In this document: positions 8,025 through 16,800 of the stretch, piece by piece
Position numbering within the stretch: the stretch's first letter is position 1
How the letters are laid out: every line of letters starts with the position of its first letter
Assembly (NCBI RefSeq): GCF_014203555.1
Contig: NZ_JACHJH010000002.1
Coordinates: 1,086,791-1,150,790, forward strand
Length of the DNA: 64,000 bases
Reading direction: 5' to 3'
From: Streptomyces olivoverticillatus
Lineage (GTDB): Bacteria; Actinomycetota; Actinomycetes; Streptomycetales; Streptomycetaceae
Translations under genes and position numbers: made by a program
Notes under the pieces: model-generated
Told to the model about the DNA's origin: nothing
What the model saw: only the letters and a program-made list of their open reading frames with translations
Database searches by the model: none

Positions 8025-10108
8025 TAAGCGGCCCTCCTGGAGTGAGTGTTCCTTACGGTACGTACCAGCGCGGAGACGTTGTCCGCGCGCAGCTCGTCGA
8101 GCGTGACCACCGGTCCGCCGAGGGCCCGGCCCAGCTCGCCCGCCAGCCCGAGCCGCACCGGCCCCGACTCGCAGTCCACGACCACGGACGCCGTGCCGTC
8201 GGCCGCCAGCAGCCCCGCCGCCCGGCGCGCCCGCACCAGCGGCTCCGGGCCGCCGGTGGCCCGCCCGTCGGTCACCACGACCAGCAGCGGGCGCCGCGCC
8301 GGATCGCGCAGCCGCTCCACACGCAGCACCTCGTGCGCCTGCAGCAGCCCGGCCGCCAGCGGCGTACGGCCGCCCGTCGGCAGCTTCTCCAGCCGCGCCG
8401 CGCCCGCGTCCACGGACGAGGTCGGCGGCAGCGCCAGCTCCGCGCCCGTGCCCCGGAAGGTGATCAGCCCGACCTTGTCCCGGCGCTGGTAGGCGTCGAG
8501 CAGCAGTGAGAGCACCGCGCCCTTGACCGCGCCCATCCGTTTGCGCGCCGCCATCGACCCGGAGGCGTCCACGACGAACAGCACGAGGTTGCCCTCGCGG
8601 CCCTCGCGCACCGACTCCCGCAGATCGTCCCGGCGGACGAGCAGCCCGGCGCCCGAGCGGCCGCGCGCCCGCTGATGCGGCGCCGCGGCCTGCACGGTCG
8701 CCGCCAGGTGCAGCTTCGACAGGGCGCCCCGCGGGCGGCGCGCCCCCGTCGTACGGCCGTGCGCGGTGCGCGCCCGGGAGCGGCGGCCGTCGGCACCCTC
8801 ACCGAGGCCGGGGACGTCGAACTTGCGGGTGCGGAACGGCTGCGCCGCCGCGACGGCGGGCGCCTCGGCCGCGCCGCCGGGTGCGCCGTCCGTCTCGGCC
8901 GCGCCCTCCTGCGGGGCGGGGGAGCCCTGCCCGTCGGGGGCGGACTTCTCCTGCCGCTGCCGCGGCACGTCCGGAGCGGTGTCGGGGCCCGGCCCGCCTT
9001 GCGGGGGCTGCCCGCCGCCGGGACCGTCGTCGCCGGGGCCGCCGTCCGGGCCCTCCGGCTCCGGGTCCGGGTCGGGCTCGGGCTCCGGCTCGTCGTCCTC
9101 GAACCGGCTGAGGATCTCGTCGAGTTTGTCCTCGTCCAGACCGGGCGCGTCGAACGGTGCCCGGCGCCGACGGTGCGGCAGCGACAGCAGCGCCGCCTGC
9201 CGTACGTCCTCGGCCGTCACGTCCGTGCGCCCCGCCCAGGCGGCCAGCGCCGTCGCGGCGCGCGCGGTCACGATGTCGGCGCGCATGCCGTCCACCTCGA
9301 ACTCGGCGCACACCGCGGCGATGCGGCGCAGCGCGCCGTCGCCCAGCCGCACGTGGGGCAGCAGCGCCCGCGCGGCGGCGATCCGCTCGCGCAGCGTCTC
9401 CTCCTCGGCGGCCCACTTGGCGGCGAACGCGGCCGGGTCCTCGTCGTAGGCCAGCCGGCGGCGCACGACCTCCACCCGCTCCTCGGTGTCCCGGGAGGCG
9501 GCGACCTCGACGGTCAGCCCGAACCGGTCGAGCAACTGCGGGCGCAGCTCGCCCTCTTCGGGGTTCATGGTGCCGACGAGCAGGAAGCGGGAGGCGTGCC
9601 GGACGGAGACGCCTTCGCGCTCGACGTGGGCGGCGCCCATGGCGGCGGCGTCGAGGAGCAGGTCCACGAGGTGGTCGTGGAGGAGGTTGACCTCGTCGAC
9701 GTAGAGCACGCCCCGGTGCGCGTCGGCCAGCAGACCAGGTTCGAACGCCTTAACGCCCTCCGCCAGCGCTCGCTCGATGTCGAGGGCGCCGACCAGCCGG
9801 TCCTCGGAGGCCCCGACTGGAAGTTCGACCATTCGAGTCGGCCGTGCGGTGCCGGTTTCGGCCTGGTGAGGGCCGTCAGGGCACTGCGGGTCGGGTGCGC
9901 AGGGGTCACAGTTGAACCGGCACCCCGCGACAACCAGCACGTCCGGGAGGACGGTGGCCAGGGCACGCACCATGGTGCTTTTCGCCGTGCCTTTCTCGCC
10001 GCGGATGAGCACGCCACCCACTGCGGGACTCACTGCGTTGAGGAGCAACGCGAGCCGTAGGTCCTCCATGCCGACGATTGCGGTGAGCGGGTAGGGGGCC
10101 GAGGGCAT
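8024..10108 (-). CDS. Cobaltochelatase/Mg-chelatase-like ATPase, fused I and D subunits
   Basis: 694 residues. Residues 1-330 are an AAA+ module with [14 protein letters not shown] (Walker A) and [10 protein letters not shown] (Walker B), as in BchI/ChlI. An acidic proline/glycine-rich linker (about 360-460, [12 protein letters not shown]) follows. The C-terminal von Willebrand A domain carries the MIDAS motif DASGS (about 540) and a later TDGRATGG. Such fusions act as the small-subunit motor of aerobic cobalt insertion, working with CobN. The start [16 protein letters not shown] is at 10108. No cobN lies next to it. Confidence 0.92.
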   Translation of the reverse strand: MPSAPYPLTAIVGMEDLRLALLLNAVSPAVGGVLIRGEKGTAKSTMVRALATVLPDVLVVAGCRFNCDPCAPDPQCPDGPHQAETGTARPTRMVELPVGASEDRLVGALDIERALAEGVKAFEPGLLADAHRGVLYVDEVNLLHDHLVDLLLDAAAMGAAHVEREGVSVRHASRFLLVGTMNPEEGELRPQLLDRFGLTVEVAASRDTEERVEVVRRRLAYDEDPAAFAAKWAAEEETLRERIAAARALLPHVRLGDGALRRIAAVCAEFEVDGMRADIVTARAATALAAWAGRTDVTAEDVRQAALLSLPHRRRRAPFDAPGLDEDKLDEILSRFEDDEPEPEPDPDPEPEGPDGGPGDDGPGGGQPPQGGPGPDTAPDVPRQRQEKSAPDGQGSPAPQEGAAETDGAPGGAAEAPAVAAAQPFRTRKFDVPGLGEGADGRRSRARTAHGRTTGARRPRGALSKLHLAATVQAAAPHQRARGRSGAGLLVRRDDLRESVREGREGNLVLFVVDASGSMAARKRMGAVKGAVLSLLLDAYQRRDKVGLITFRGTGAELALPPTSSVDAGAARLEKLPTGGRTPLAAGLLQAHEVLRVERLRDPARRPLLVVVTDGRATGGPEPLVRARRAAGLLAADGTASVVVDCESGPVRLGLAGELGRALGGPVVTLDELRADNVSALVRTVRNTHSRRAA

Positions 10109-10182
10109 CAGCTGGTACCCCTTTCGAGGCAATTGGTTCGGGCAGGCGCTTCTGCAGCCGGGCTGTGTGCAATGGTGTGGCC

Positions 10183-10272
10183 GTCGGCCCCGCTCCTGCG
10201 GGGGTGTTCCGTTGCTTGGCGACCACTTGGTGGAGTCGCTGCTGTGGTCCCCGCGCATGCGGGGGTACTCAT
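10183..10272 (+). CRISPR. Two-repeat type I-E-like CRISPR remnant
   Basis: Two 29-nt elements (10183-10211 and 10244-10272) are separated by exactly 32 nt (10212-10243). Both have the type I-E repeat layout: five variable bases, CCCCGC, four-base loop, GCGGGG, then an eight-base tail. They match each other at 21 of 29 positions. The downstream copy differs most at its 3' end, as terminal repeats often do. The array ends two bases before the cobQ stop codon and lies inside the cob operon. No third repeat, leader or cas gene is visible, so it is probably a relic. Confidence 0.65.
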
Positions 10273-10274
10273 CC

Positions 10275-11816
10275 TCACGGCGCCCCCGGCGGGATGAACG
10301 GGAAGCCGGCCGGCACCCCGTCCTCGATGAGCCGCAGCAGCGCGTCCGTGTCCGCGTGCTCCTCGATCAGGTCGCCCAGCCGGTCCAGCTGTTCCTCCCG
10401 CAGCGCGGCGAAGGACGTGTCGGGCGCCGGTACGAACGCCCTGCCGGCCGCGCGCGCCACCTCGCGCAGGAACGCCCGCCGGAAGCCGTCGCTCTCCAGC
10501 GAGCCGTGCCAGTGCGTGCCCCACACCGAGCCGGTCCGGCAGCCGTCGAGGAACGGCTCGTCCCCGCCCAGCACTTCGGCCACCCCGTGGTGGATCTCGT
10601 AGCCCTCGACGGGCTCGCCCAGGGCCTTGCCGACGGGCCGGGCCAGGGTCTTCTCCGCCGCGAACCGCACCCGCACCGGCAGCAGTCCGAGCCCCTCGAC
10701 CACTCCGGCCCGGGACTCCACCTCGTCGTCGATGCGCTCGCCCAGCACCTGGAAGCCGCCGCAGATGCCCAGCACCGGCCGGCCCTCCGCCGCCCGGCGC
10801 CGCAGCGCCTCGGCAAGCCCGCGCTCGCGCAGCCACGCCAGGGCGCGCACCGTGCCGCGGGTGCCGGGCACCACCACCAGATCCGCGTCGGCCAGCTCCT
10901 CGGGGCGGTCGACGAAGCGCACCACCACGCCCGGCTCGGCGGCCAGCGCGTCCACGTCCGTGAAGTTGGACATCAGCGGCACCGCGCAGACGGCCACCCG
11001 CAGCACGTCCGAGCCGTACGGCGGGGCCACCACCGACTCCCGCACCGTGCCCCGCAGGGAGACCCGCAGACCGTCCTCCTCGTCGATGCCGAGCCCGTGC
11101 GCGAACGGCAGGACGCCCACCGTGGGGCGGCCGGTGAGCCCGCGCAGCATCTCCAGGCCGGGTTCCAGCAGCGTCACGTCACCGCGGAACTTGTTGACCA
11201 GGTAGCCCGCTATCAGCGCCTGGTCCTCCCGGGAGAGCAGCGCGGTCGTGCCGAAGAAGGACGCGAAGACGCCGCCCCGGTCGATGTCGCCGACCACGAC
11301 GACGGGCAGGCGGGCGGCCCGCGCGATGCCCATGTTGACGATGTCGGTCCGCCGCAGGTTGATCTCGGCGGGGCTGCCGGCCCCCTCGCAGATCACCGCG
11401 TCGTGGGTGCGCCGCAGCTCCTCGAGGCACTCGGTCACGGTGCCGAAGAGCTGCTCCTGGCGCCCCGAGTGGTAGCCGCGGGCGCTGAGTTCACCCACCG
11501 GCTTGCCCATCAGCACCACCTGGCTGCTGCGGTCCCCGCCGGGCTTGAGCAGCACCGGGTTCATCAGCGCGCTCGGCTCCACCCGGGCGGCCGCCGCCTG
11601 CATGGCCTGCGCGCGCCCTATCTCCGCGCCCTCGCGCGTCACATAGGAGTTGAGCGACATGTTCTGCGCCTTGAACGGCGCGACCTTGACGCCCTTGCGG
11701 ACCAGCCAGCGGCAGATGCCGGCGGTCACCACGCTCTTGCCCGCGTCCGAGGTGGTCCCGGCCACCAGCAGGCCCCCGCCCAGCGGGCCCCCTCGCCCGC
11801 TCCCGTCGGTCGTCAC
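10275..11816 (-). CDS. cobQ: Cobyric acid synthase
   Basis: 513 residues from GTG 11816, which overlaps the cbiB stop (GTGA). The N-terminal synthetase domain shows [14 protein letters not shown] and [17 protein letters not shown]. The C-terminal glutamine amidotransferase has the nucleophile in [16 protein letters not shown] sequence (about Cys352) and the catalytic histidine in GTHWHGSLE. It performs the four remaining amidations of adenosylcobyrinate a,c-diamide. Length and motifs are normal. The stop lies immediately beside the CRISPR-like repeats. Confidence 0.95.
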   Translation of the reverse strand: MTTDGSGRGGPLGGGLLVAGTTSDAGKSVVTAGICRWLVRKGVKVAPFKAQNMSLNSYVTREGAEIGRAQAMQAAAARVEPSALMNPVLLKPGGDRSSQVVLMGKPVGELSARGYHSGRQEQLFGTVTECLEELRRTHDAVICEGAGSPAEINLRRTDIVNMGIARAARLPVVVVGDIDRGGVFASFFGTTALLSREDQALIAGYLVNKFRGDVTLLEPGLEMLRGLTGRPTVGVLPFAHGLGIDEEDGLRVSLRGTVRESVVAPPYGSDVLRVAVCAVPLMSNFTDVDALAAEPGVVVRFVDRPEELADADLVVVPGTRGTVRALAWLRERGLAEALRRRAAEGRPVLGICGGFQVLGERIDDEVESRAGVVEGLGLLPVRVRFAAEKTLARPVGKALGEPVEGYEIHHGVAEVLGGDEPFLDGCRTGSVWGTHWHGSLESDGFRRAFLREVARAAGRAFVPAPDTSFAALREEQLDRLGDLIEEHADTDALLRLIEDGVPAGFPFIPPGAP

Positions 11817-12790
11817 CGGCTCCTCCTTGTCGCGATGCTCTTGCCCAACAGGCTGCCCACTGCGCGGCCCGCCAGCGCGGTGCCCAGCGCGAGCAGCGAA
11901 ACACGGCGCGAGAGCCGCACCGCGCGCTCGATGTCCCCGACCTCGACCGGGCGCAGCTCCGCACCCAGCACGGGGCGTTCCTCTACGCGGCCCGCATAGG
12001 CGAGGGTGCCGCCGAGGCGGACGCCGAGGGCGCCGGCGAAGGCGGCCTCGACCGGGCCAGCGTTGGGGCTCGGGTGCCGGGAGGCGTCGCGCCGGGCCAC
12101 GCGCCAGGCGCGGCGCGGGTCGGGCCCTGCGAGGACGGCGAGGACGGCGGTCAGCCGGGCGCCGGGCCAGCCCACGACGTCGTCGAGCCGGGCCGAGGCC
12201 CAGCCGAACCGCCGGTGGCGCGGCGACTTGTGGCCGACCATCGCGTCCAGGGTGTTGACGGCGCGGAAGCCCACGAGGCCGGGCACCCCGGCCAGCGCGC
12301 CCCACACCAGCGCGCCCACCACGGCGTCGGAGGTGTTCTCGGCGACGGACTCCACCACGGCCCGTGCGATCTGCTGGTGGTCCAGTGCCTGCGGGTCGCG
12401 CCCGCACAGGTGCGGCAGCCGCTCCCGGGCGACGTCCAGGTCGCCCGCGGCCAGCGCCCCGCCCACGGCCCGCGCCTCGCGGCCCAGCGAGGTGCCGCCC
12501 AGCACCGCCCAGGTGGCGGCGGCGGTCAGCGCGACACCGGCGGTGCGGGACGGGCGCGCGGTACGGGCCAGCAGGGCGGCCCCGGCGGCGGCGCCGCCCG
12601 CGCACAGCAGGGTGTGCAGGGCGCCGGAGCCGCGGTGGTCGCGCCACAGCCTGCGCTCGACGGCGCCCGCGGCGCGCCCGAAGGCGGCGACGGGGTGCCC
12701 GCGGCGCGGGTCGCCCAGCGCGAGGTCGCCGAGGTAGCCGAGGGCGGCGCCACACGCGAAACCGAGGTGATCGACACGCTTCGCACGCAT
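11813..12790 (-). CDS. cbiB: Adenosylcobinamide-phosphate synthase CbiB/CobD
   Basis: 325 residues, an integral membrane protein with several hydrophobic helices. Family signatures are [22 protein letters not shown] near the N-terminus, the conserved [17 protein letters not shown] segment, [13 protein letters not shown] and the C-terminal [19 protein letters not shown]. It attaches the aminopropanol (phosphate) arm to adenosylcobyric acid at the membrane. It is the first structural gene after the riboswitch. The Shine-Dalgarno region before ATG 12790 is weak. Confidence 0.93.
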   Translation of the reverse strand: MRAKRVDHLGFACGAALGYLGDLALGDPRRGHPVAAFGRAAGAVERRLWRDHRGSGALHTLLCAGGAAAGAALLARTARPSRTAGVALTAAATWAVLGGTSLGREARAVGGALAAGDLDVARERLPHLCGRDPQALDHQQIARAVVESVAENTSDAVVGALVWGALAGVPGLVGFRAVNTLDAMVGHKSPRHRRFGWASARLDDVVGWPGARLTAVLAVLAGPDPRRAWRVARRDASRHPSPNAGPVEAAFAGALGVRLGGTLAYAGRVEERPVLGAELRPVEVGDIERAVRLSRRVSLLALGTALAGRAVGSLLGKSIATRRSR

Positions 12791-12899
12791 CGGCTCAGCC
12801 TGCCGTCACGCCTCGGCGGGACGCATGCTCCGGGAAACCCGGGGAAAGGGGCAGTGGTCGGCGGCAGCCGGGCATGGTGATGTGTCCTCACTCAGGGTC

Positions 12900-13080
12900 C
12901 GCGCCCTGGCTCGACGTGACCGGCGACCAGAGTCTCCTGGCTCCCGGATCGACGTCGCCCCCGGCCTTCCAGCCCGCCGACTGCGCGGGCCGTGGCCTGT
13001 GCCGATTGGGGGCACGCTCCCCGGTGACAGTGGCGGGACCGCGCCGGACTCGCACCGGCTTCCTCTGCTGTCGCCGTTTG
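12900..13080 (-). promoter_or_regulatory. Cobalamin riboswitch upstream of cob operon
   Basis: On the minus strand the conserved blocks occur in order. These are AGAGGAAGCCGG, GGTGCGAGTCCGG (13056-13044), CCCGCCACTGT around 13034-13028 (the hallmark GCCACTG), and AGCCAGGAGAC (12942-12932). This is the B12-box core of the AdoCbl-class aptamer. The cbiB start is at 12790, so the aptamer lies in the 5' leader and should repress cbiB-cobQ and downstream genes when cobalamin is high. Outer limits are approximate because I could not fold P1. A 68-codon ORF inside it is not considered real. Confidence 0.9.
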
Positions 13081-13094
13081 GCTCCGGAAGTCCA

Positions 13095-13152
13095 CCACGG
13101 CCCGGGAAGGGCCGTCAACTCGCTGTTGACCTGCGGCCTTCCCGGGCCGTGG
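13095..13152 (-). terminator. Long inverted repeat ending the pit operon
   Basis: Perfect 16-bp arms (13095-13110 and 13137-13152, CCACGGCCCGGGAAGG) enclose an inner GTCAAC/GTTGAC stem. It sits 53 bp after the stop of the small membrane protein gene and just before the riboswitch leader, so it should insulate the cob operon from pit transcription. Confidence 0.7.
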
Positions 13153-13204
13153 GGGCGGTATGGGGGATGTTTCGCGGGGAGCCGGATGCTCCGTGCGCGG
13201 TGTG

Positions 13205-13447
13205 CTACTTGGCGACGATCAGGTAGATGCCGTAGCCGACCGCGGCCGCGCACAGCGCGAAGCAGGCGTACGCGCCGGTGCGTCCGAGGGCCGTGGGCAC
13301 CGTGCCGGCGGTCACGGTGCCGTCCGGCTGCTGCTGCTTGCGGGGCGAGGTGCCGACGATGCCGAGGGTGAAGACGCCCACGAGGGCGACCGTCACCACG
13401 AGGCTGACGCCGAAGACCTGGCCGAGGGCTTCCCAGTTGATGTGCAT
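13205..13447 (-). CDS. Small membrane protein downstream of pit
   Basis: 80 residues with two hydrophobic segments (about 10-30, VFGVSLVVTVALVGVFTLGIVG, and 58-77, ACFALCAAAVGYGIYLIV). They are joined by a hydrophilic loop rich in Q, T and P. It lies 13 bp after the Pit transporter on the same strand, which suggests a co-translated partner of the transporter. No catalytic motif is visible; function unknown. Confidence 0.8.
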   Translation of the reverse strand: MHINWEALGQVFGVSLVVTVALVGVFTLGIVGTSPRKQQQPDGTVTAGTVPTALGRTGAYACFALCAAAVGYGIYLIVAK

Positions 13448-13460
13448 GGCGGGGGTTTCC

Positions 13461-14693
13461 TTAGCTCGTCGCCGCGGCGGGGGCGGGGGCGGCGGCCTGG
13501 GCCGCGGAGGCCGTGGGGGCGGCCAGGGGGCCGGCGGGCGGCGGGGCGACGGCCTGCAGGGCGGCGGTCACCACACCGGCGGGCTCGGCGTCCGGCACGT
13601 TGACGTTGTCCTGCGTGACCGGCTTGCGGCGGGAGGCGGCCCAGATGGCACCGCACACGCCCAGGCCGAGCACCGCGACCGCGGCCACGCCCCAGTCGCC
13701 CTGGTCGGCGAGGAAGGCCGCGCCGCCCGCGACGAGGCCCGCGGCCGGGAGCGTGAGGCACCAGGCGATGACCATGCGCCCGGCGGTCGACCAGCGCACC
13801 ACGCCGCCCTTGCGGCCCAGGCCGGAGCCCATGATCGAGCCGGAGCAGACCTGGGTGGTGGAGAGCGCGAAGCCGATGTGCGAGGAGGCGAGGATGACCG
13901 TGGCCGCACCGGTCTGGGCGGCGAAGCCCTGCGCCGGCTTGATGTCGGTCAGACCCTTGCCGAGCGTCTGGATGATGCGCCAGCCGCCCAGGTACGTGCC
14001 GAGCGCGATGGCCAGGCCCGCGGAGACGACGACCCACAGCGGCGGGTCGGAGTGCGGGGCGATGACGCCGCCGGTGACCAGCGCCAGCGTGATCACGCCC
14101 ATGGTCTTCTGCGCGTCGTTGGTGCCGTGGGCGAGGGAGACCAGGGCGGCCGAGGCGATCTGCCCGGCGCGGTAGCCCTTGGCGGTGTCCTGCTCGTCGC
14201 GGCCCCGGGAGAGCCGGTAGGTCAGGCGCGTCGCGGCCATGGCAGCGAGGCCGGCCACGATCGGGGCGCAGACCGCCGGGATGAGGACCTTCATGACGAT
14301 GGCGTCGCCGTGGACGCCTCCGGTACCGACCGAGACCAGCGTCGCGCCGATCAGGCCGCCGAAGAGGGCGTGCGAGGAGCTGGAGGGCAGGCCCGCCAGC
14401 CAGGTCAGCAGGTTCCAGACGATCGCGCCGACCAGACCCGCGAAGATCACTTCGGGTCGGATGCCGGCCTTTTCGTCGATGATGCCGCCGGAAATGGTCT
14501 TGGCGACCTCGACGGAGAGGAATGCGCCGACGAGGTTCAGCACAGCCGACATGGCCACCGCGGTCTTGGGCCTGAGGGCCCCGGTCGAGATGGTGGTGGC
14601 CATGGCATTGGCCGTGTCGTGGAAGCCGTTCGTAAAGTCGAACACCAAGGCCGTGACGATCACGATCCCGATGAGAAGCGTGATGTGTTCCAT
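13461..14693 (-). CDS. Inorganic phosphate transporter, Pit family
   Basis: 410 residues. The two inverted PHO-4 family signatures are visible: FDFTNGFHDTANAMAT near the N-terminus and SLAHGTNDAQKTMG in the middle, each carrying the conserved GxxD/GTND phosphate-binding asparagine and aspartate. About ten membrane helices are predicted, followed by a 50-residue Ala/Pro-rich cytoplasmic tail. It is a low-affinity, cation-coupled phosphate carrier. A PHO box 49-70 bp upstream of its start suggests PhoP control, as reported for pitH2 of S. coelicolor. Confidence 0.94.
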   Translation of the reverse strand: MEHITLLIGIVIVTALVFDFTNGFHDTANAMATTISTGALRPKTAVAMSAVLNLVGAFLSVEVAKTISGGIIDEKAGIRPEVIFAGLVGAIVWNLLTWLAGLPSSSSHALFGGLIGATLVSVGTGGVHGDAIVMKVLIPAVCAPIVAGLAAMAATRLTYRLSRGRDEQDTAKGYRAGQIASAALVSLAHGTNDAQKTMGVITLALVTGGVIAPHSDPPLWVVVSAGLAIALGTYLGGWRIIQTLGKGLTDIKPAQGFAAQTGAATVILASSHIGFALSTTQVCSGSIMGSGLGRKGGVVRWSTAGRMVIAWCLTLPAAGLVAGGAAFLADQGDWGVAAVAVLGLGVCGAIWAASRRKPVTQDNVNVPDAEPAGVVTAALQAVAPPPAGPLAAPTASAAQAAAPAPAAATS

Positions 14694-14741
14694 TCACCCA
14701 GGCAATCAGCTCGATGGTCAGTACGCGGCGACCGTAGGGAG

Positions 14742-14763
14742 CCTGGGTGAACGGAAGGTGAAC
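14742..14763 (-). promoter_or_regulatory. PHO box (PhoP operator), two direct repeat units
   Basis: Read on the minus strand, two 11-bp units lie head to tail: GTTCACCTTCC and GTTCACCCAGG. They fit the Streptomyces PhoP consensus GG/TTCAYYYR. The site lies between the pit start (14693) and the divergent aldolase (14806), and is oriented toward pit. Confidence 0.8.
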
Positions 14764-14805
14764 TGGGTCGGACCGAGTGATGACGCGAACCGGAGGCGGG
14801 TGGCG

Positions 14806-15492
14806 ATGAGGCAGTACGCGAAGGCGGCCGGGATATCCGAGGACGTACGTGAGCGGATGGAGCAGACCTGGGCGGACGTGGTCGGCACTGCCCGCCGCAG
14901 CACCGCCGACGGGCTGGTCGTCGGCACCTCCGGCAACGTCTCCGCCAGGGTCGGCGACGTGGTCCTTGTCACGCCCAGCGGCGTCCCCTACGACCGGCTG
15001 GGCCCCGAGGACGCCGTGGGCGTCACCCTCGACGGCCGCCGGGTCATCGGCGAACTGGCCCCCACCAGCGAGCTGCCCATGCACCTCGCCGTCTACCGCA
15101 CCACCGACGCCGCGGCGATCGTCCACACCCACGCCGTCCATGCCACCGCCGTCTCCACCCTGGTCACGGAGGTGCCCCCGATCCACTACATGACCGCCGC
15201 CCTCGGCGGGCCCGTCCGGGTCGCCCCCTACGCCCTCTACGGCTCCGACGAACTGGCCGAGGGCGTCCTGCGCGCCCTCGACGGCCGCACCGGCTGCCTC
15301 CTGCAGAACCACGGCACCCTCACCCACGGCGCCACCCTCGACCAGGCCTACGACCGCACCGCCCAGCTGGAGTGGATGTGCCGGGTCTGGCTCACGGCCT
15401 CGGCCGTCCCCGGCCACACCCCCTCCCTCCTTCCCCCCGCCCGGCTCACGGAGGCCGCCGACAAGCTCCGCGGCTACGGCCAGACCCCTTGA
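14806..15492 (+). CDS. Class II aldolase/adducin family protein
   Basis: 228 residues. The zinc ligands and active-site glutamate of fuculose-1-phosphate-type aldolases are visible: GTSGNVSARV, TPSGVPYD, PTSELPMHLAVY (Glu), VHTHAVHATA (His pair) and LLQNHGTLTHG (third His). The substrate is probably a sugar or deoxy-sugar phosphate, not determined further. GGAGG lies 9 bp before ATG 14806, which decides the start; the long in-frame extension upstream runs antisense through pit and was rejected. Confidence 0.92.
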   Translation: MRQYAKAAGISEDVRERMEQTWADVVGTARRSTADGLVVGTSGNVSARVGDVVLVTPSGVPYDRLGPEDAVGVTLDGRRVIGELAPTSELPMHLAVYRTTDAAAIVHTHAVHATAVSTLVTEVPPIHYMTAALGGPVRVAPYALYGSDELAEGVLRALDGRTGCLLQNHGTLTHGATLDQAYDRTAQLEWMCRVWLTASAVPGHTPSLLPPARLTEAADKLRGYGQTP

Positions 15493-15553
15493 GCCCTGGC
15501 TCCTGAGTCCTGCCCGCTGGCCCCTGCCGCCGCTTGTGCCCACACTGGAAGCG

Positions 15554-16678
15554 ATGGCCCTGGGCAGAGCGGCGGCCGTGGCCGCCACGAGCGTGACAGT
15601 TGCCGGAGCGGCCGCGGTGGCGGCCGGGCGGTACGCCGCCGACGCCGTCCTCAAAACCAGGCCGGACCGCCCGCTGCCGGGCGAGCACGCCGTGACCGTG
15701 CACGACGCCGACGCCGCCAGGATCACCCTCACCCGCACCCCGGCCACGCTGCTCCCCGGCACCTACGGACTGGTCGGCAAGGGCCTGCACGCCGTCGTCG
15801 GACCCGTCGTCGCCGACGTCTCGCACCCCTACGACTGCGTCGTGCGGCGGATCGAGCGCGTCACCCACGGCAGCCCGGCCCCCGGCCGGCGGGTCTGGCT
15901 CACCCCGCAGGTGCACATCGGCAACCCGCGCGACGCCCTCGGCCTGGACCACACCGACGTCGAAGTGCCCGGCGAGCTCGGAGCGCTGCCCGCCTGGTTC
16001 GTGCCCGCCGCCCGCGACACCTGGGTCATTACCGTGCACGGGCTGGGCACCACCCGCGAGCACCCCATGAACGTCCTGCCCTTCCTGCACGGCCTGCGGC
16101 TCCCCGTGCTCGCCCCGGCCTACCGGAACGACCCCGGAGCACCCGGGACGCCGCACGGAATCAGCCACCTCGGCGCCCACGAATGGCGCGATCTCGATGC
16201 GGCCGTCGACTACGCCGTGCGCCGGGGCGCACGCCGCGTGGTGCTGCACGGCTGGTCGACCGGCGCCACCATGGCGCTCCTCGCCGCCGTGAACGGCGCA
16301 CACGGCGACCGCATCGCCGGAGTCGTCCTGGACTCCCCGGTCCTCGACTGGCCCGCCGCGCTGCGCGCCCTCGCCGGGCACCGCGCCCCCGCCGCCCTGA
16401 TACCGCTCGCCGTCCGCGCCGCCGAGGGCCGCACCGGACTCACCCCCGACGCCCTGCTGGCCGCCGCCGACCCCGCCCGGCTGTCCGTACCGGCGCTGAT
16501 CGTGCACGGCACCGAGGACCCCCTCGCACCCCCGGAACGCTCCCGCGAACTCGCCGCGCGCAAGCCGGCCCTGTTCACCCTGCGCACGGTCCGCGGCGCC
16601 GGGCACGCAGGTTCCTGGAACGCGGACCCGCAACGCTACGAAGAAGCGCTCCGACGGTTCCTCATACCGCTGATGTAG
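15554..16678 (+). CDS. Alpha/beta hydrolase fold protein, membrane-anchored
   Basis: 374 residues. An N-terminal hydrophobic Ala/Val helix (about residues 5-27) suggests a membrane anchor or uncleaved signal. The hydrolase domain shows the oxyanion strand ITVHGLGTT, the nucleophile elbow HGWSTGA, an aspartate in IVHGTEDPLAPP and a histidine in GAGHAGSWN, so the catalytic triad is complete. The substrate is unknown. I prefer ATG 15554, which has a GGAAG-like site; GTG 15536 would add six residues and has no Shine-Dalgarno. Confidence 0.88.
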   Translation: MALGRAAAVAATSVTVAGAAAVAAGRYAADAVLKTRPDRPLPGEHAVTVHDADAARITLTRTPATLLPGTYGLVGKGLHAVVGPVVADVSHPYDCVVRRIERVTHGSPAPGRRVWLTPQVHIGNPRDALGLDHTDVEVPGELGALPAWFVPAARDTWVITVHGLGTTREHPMNVLPFLHGLRLPVLAPAYRNDPGAPGTPHGISHLGAHEWRDLDAAVDYAVRRGARRVVLHGWSTGATMALLAAVNGAHGDRIAGVVLDSPVLDWPAALRALAGHRAPAALIPLAVRAAEGRTGLTPDALLAAADPARLSVPALIVHGTEDPLAPPERSRELAARKPALFTLRTVRGAGHAGSWNADPQRYEEALRRFLIPLM

Positions 16679-16800
16679 CCCGCCCGTCCGGCCCGAACCG
16701 GGCCCGGCCCGGGGCTTCGTGACCTCCCGCAACGAGCCCCCGGCGAGCGGATAGTTGATTCCGATTGGGTTTTCGGAGCGTGAACGGCAAGACTGCTCCT

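Noticed and set aside
10109..10274. Second cobalamin riboswitch in front of the chelatase gene
   Set aside because: No GCCACTG or GCCAGGAGAC block is present on the minus strand; the gap is filled by the CRISPR-like repeats.
12892..13098. 68-codon minus-strand ORF upstream of cbiB
   Set aside because: It lies within the cobalamin riboswitch aptamer and its product has no recognisable features.
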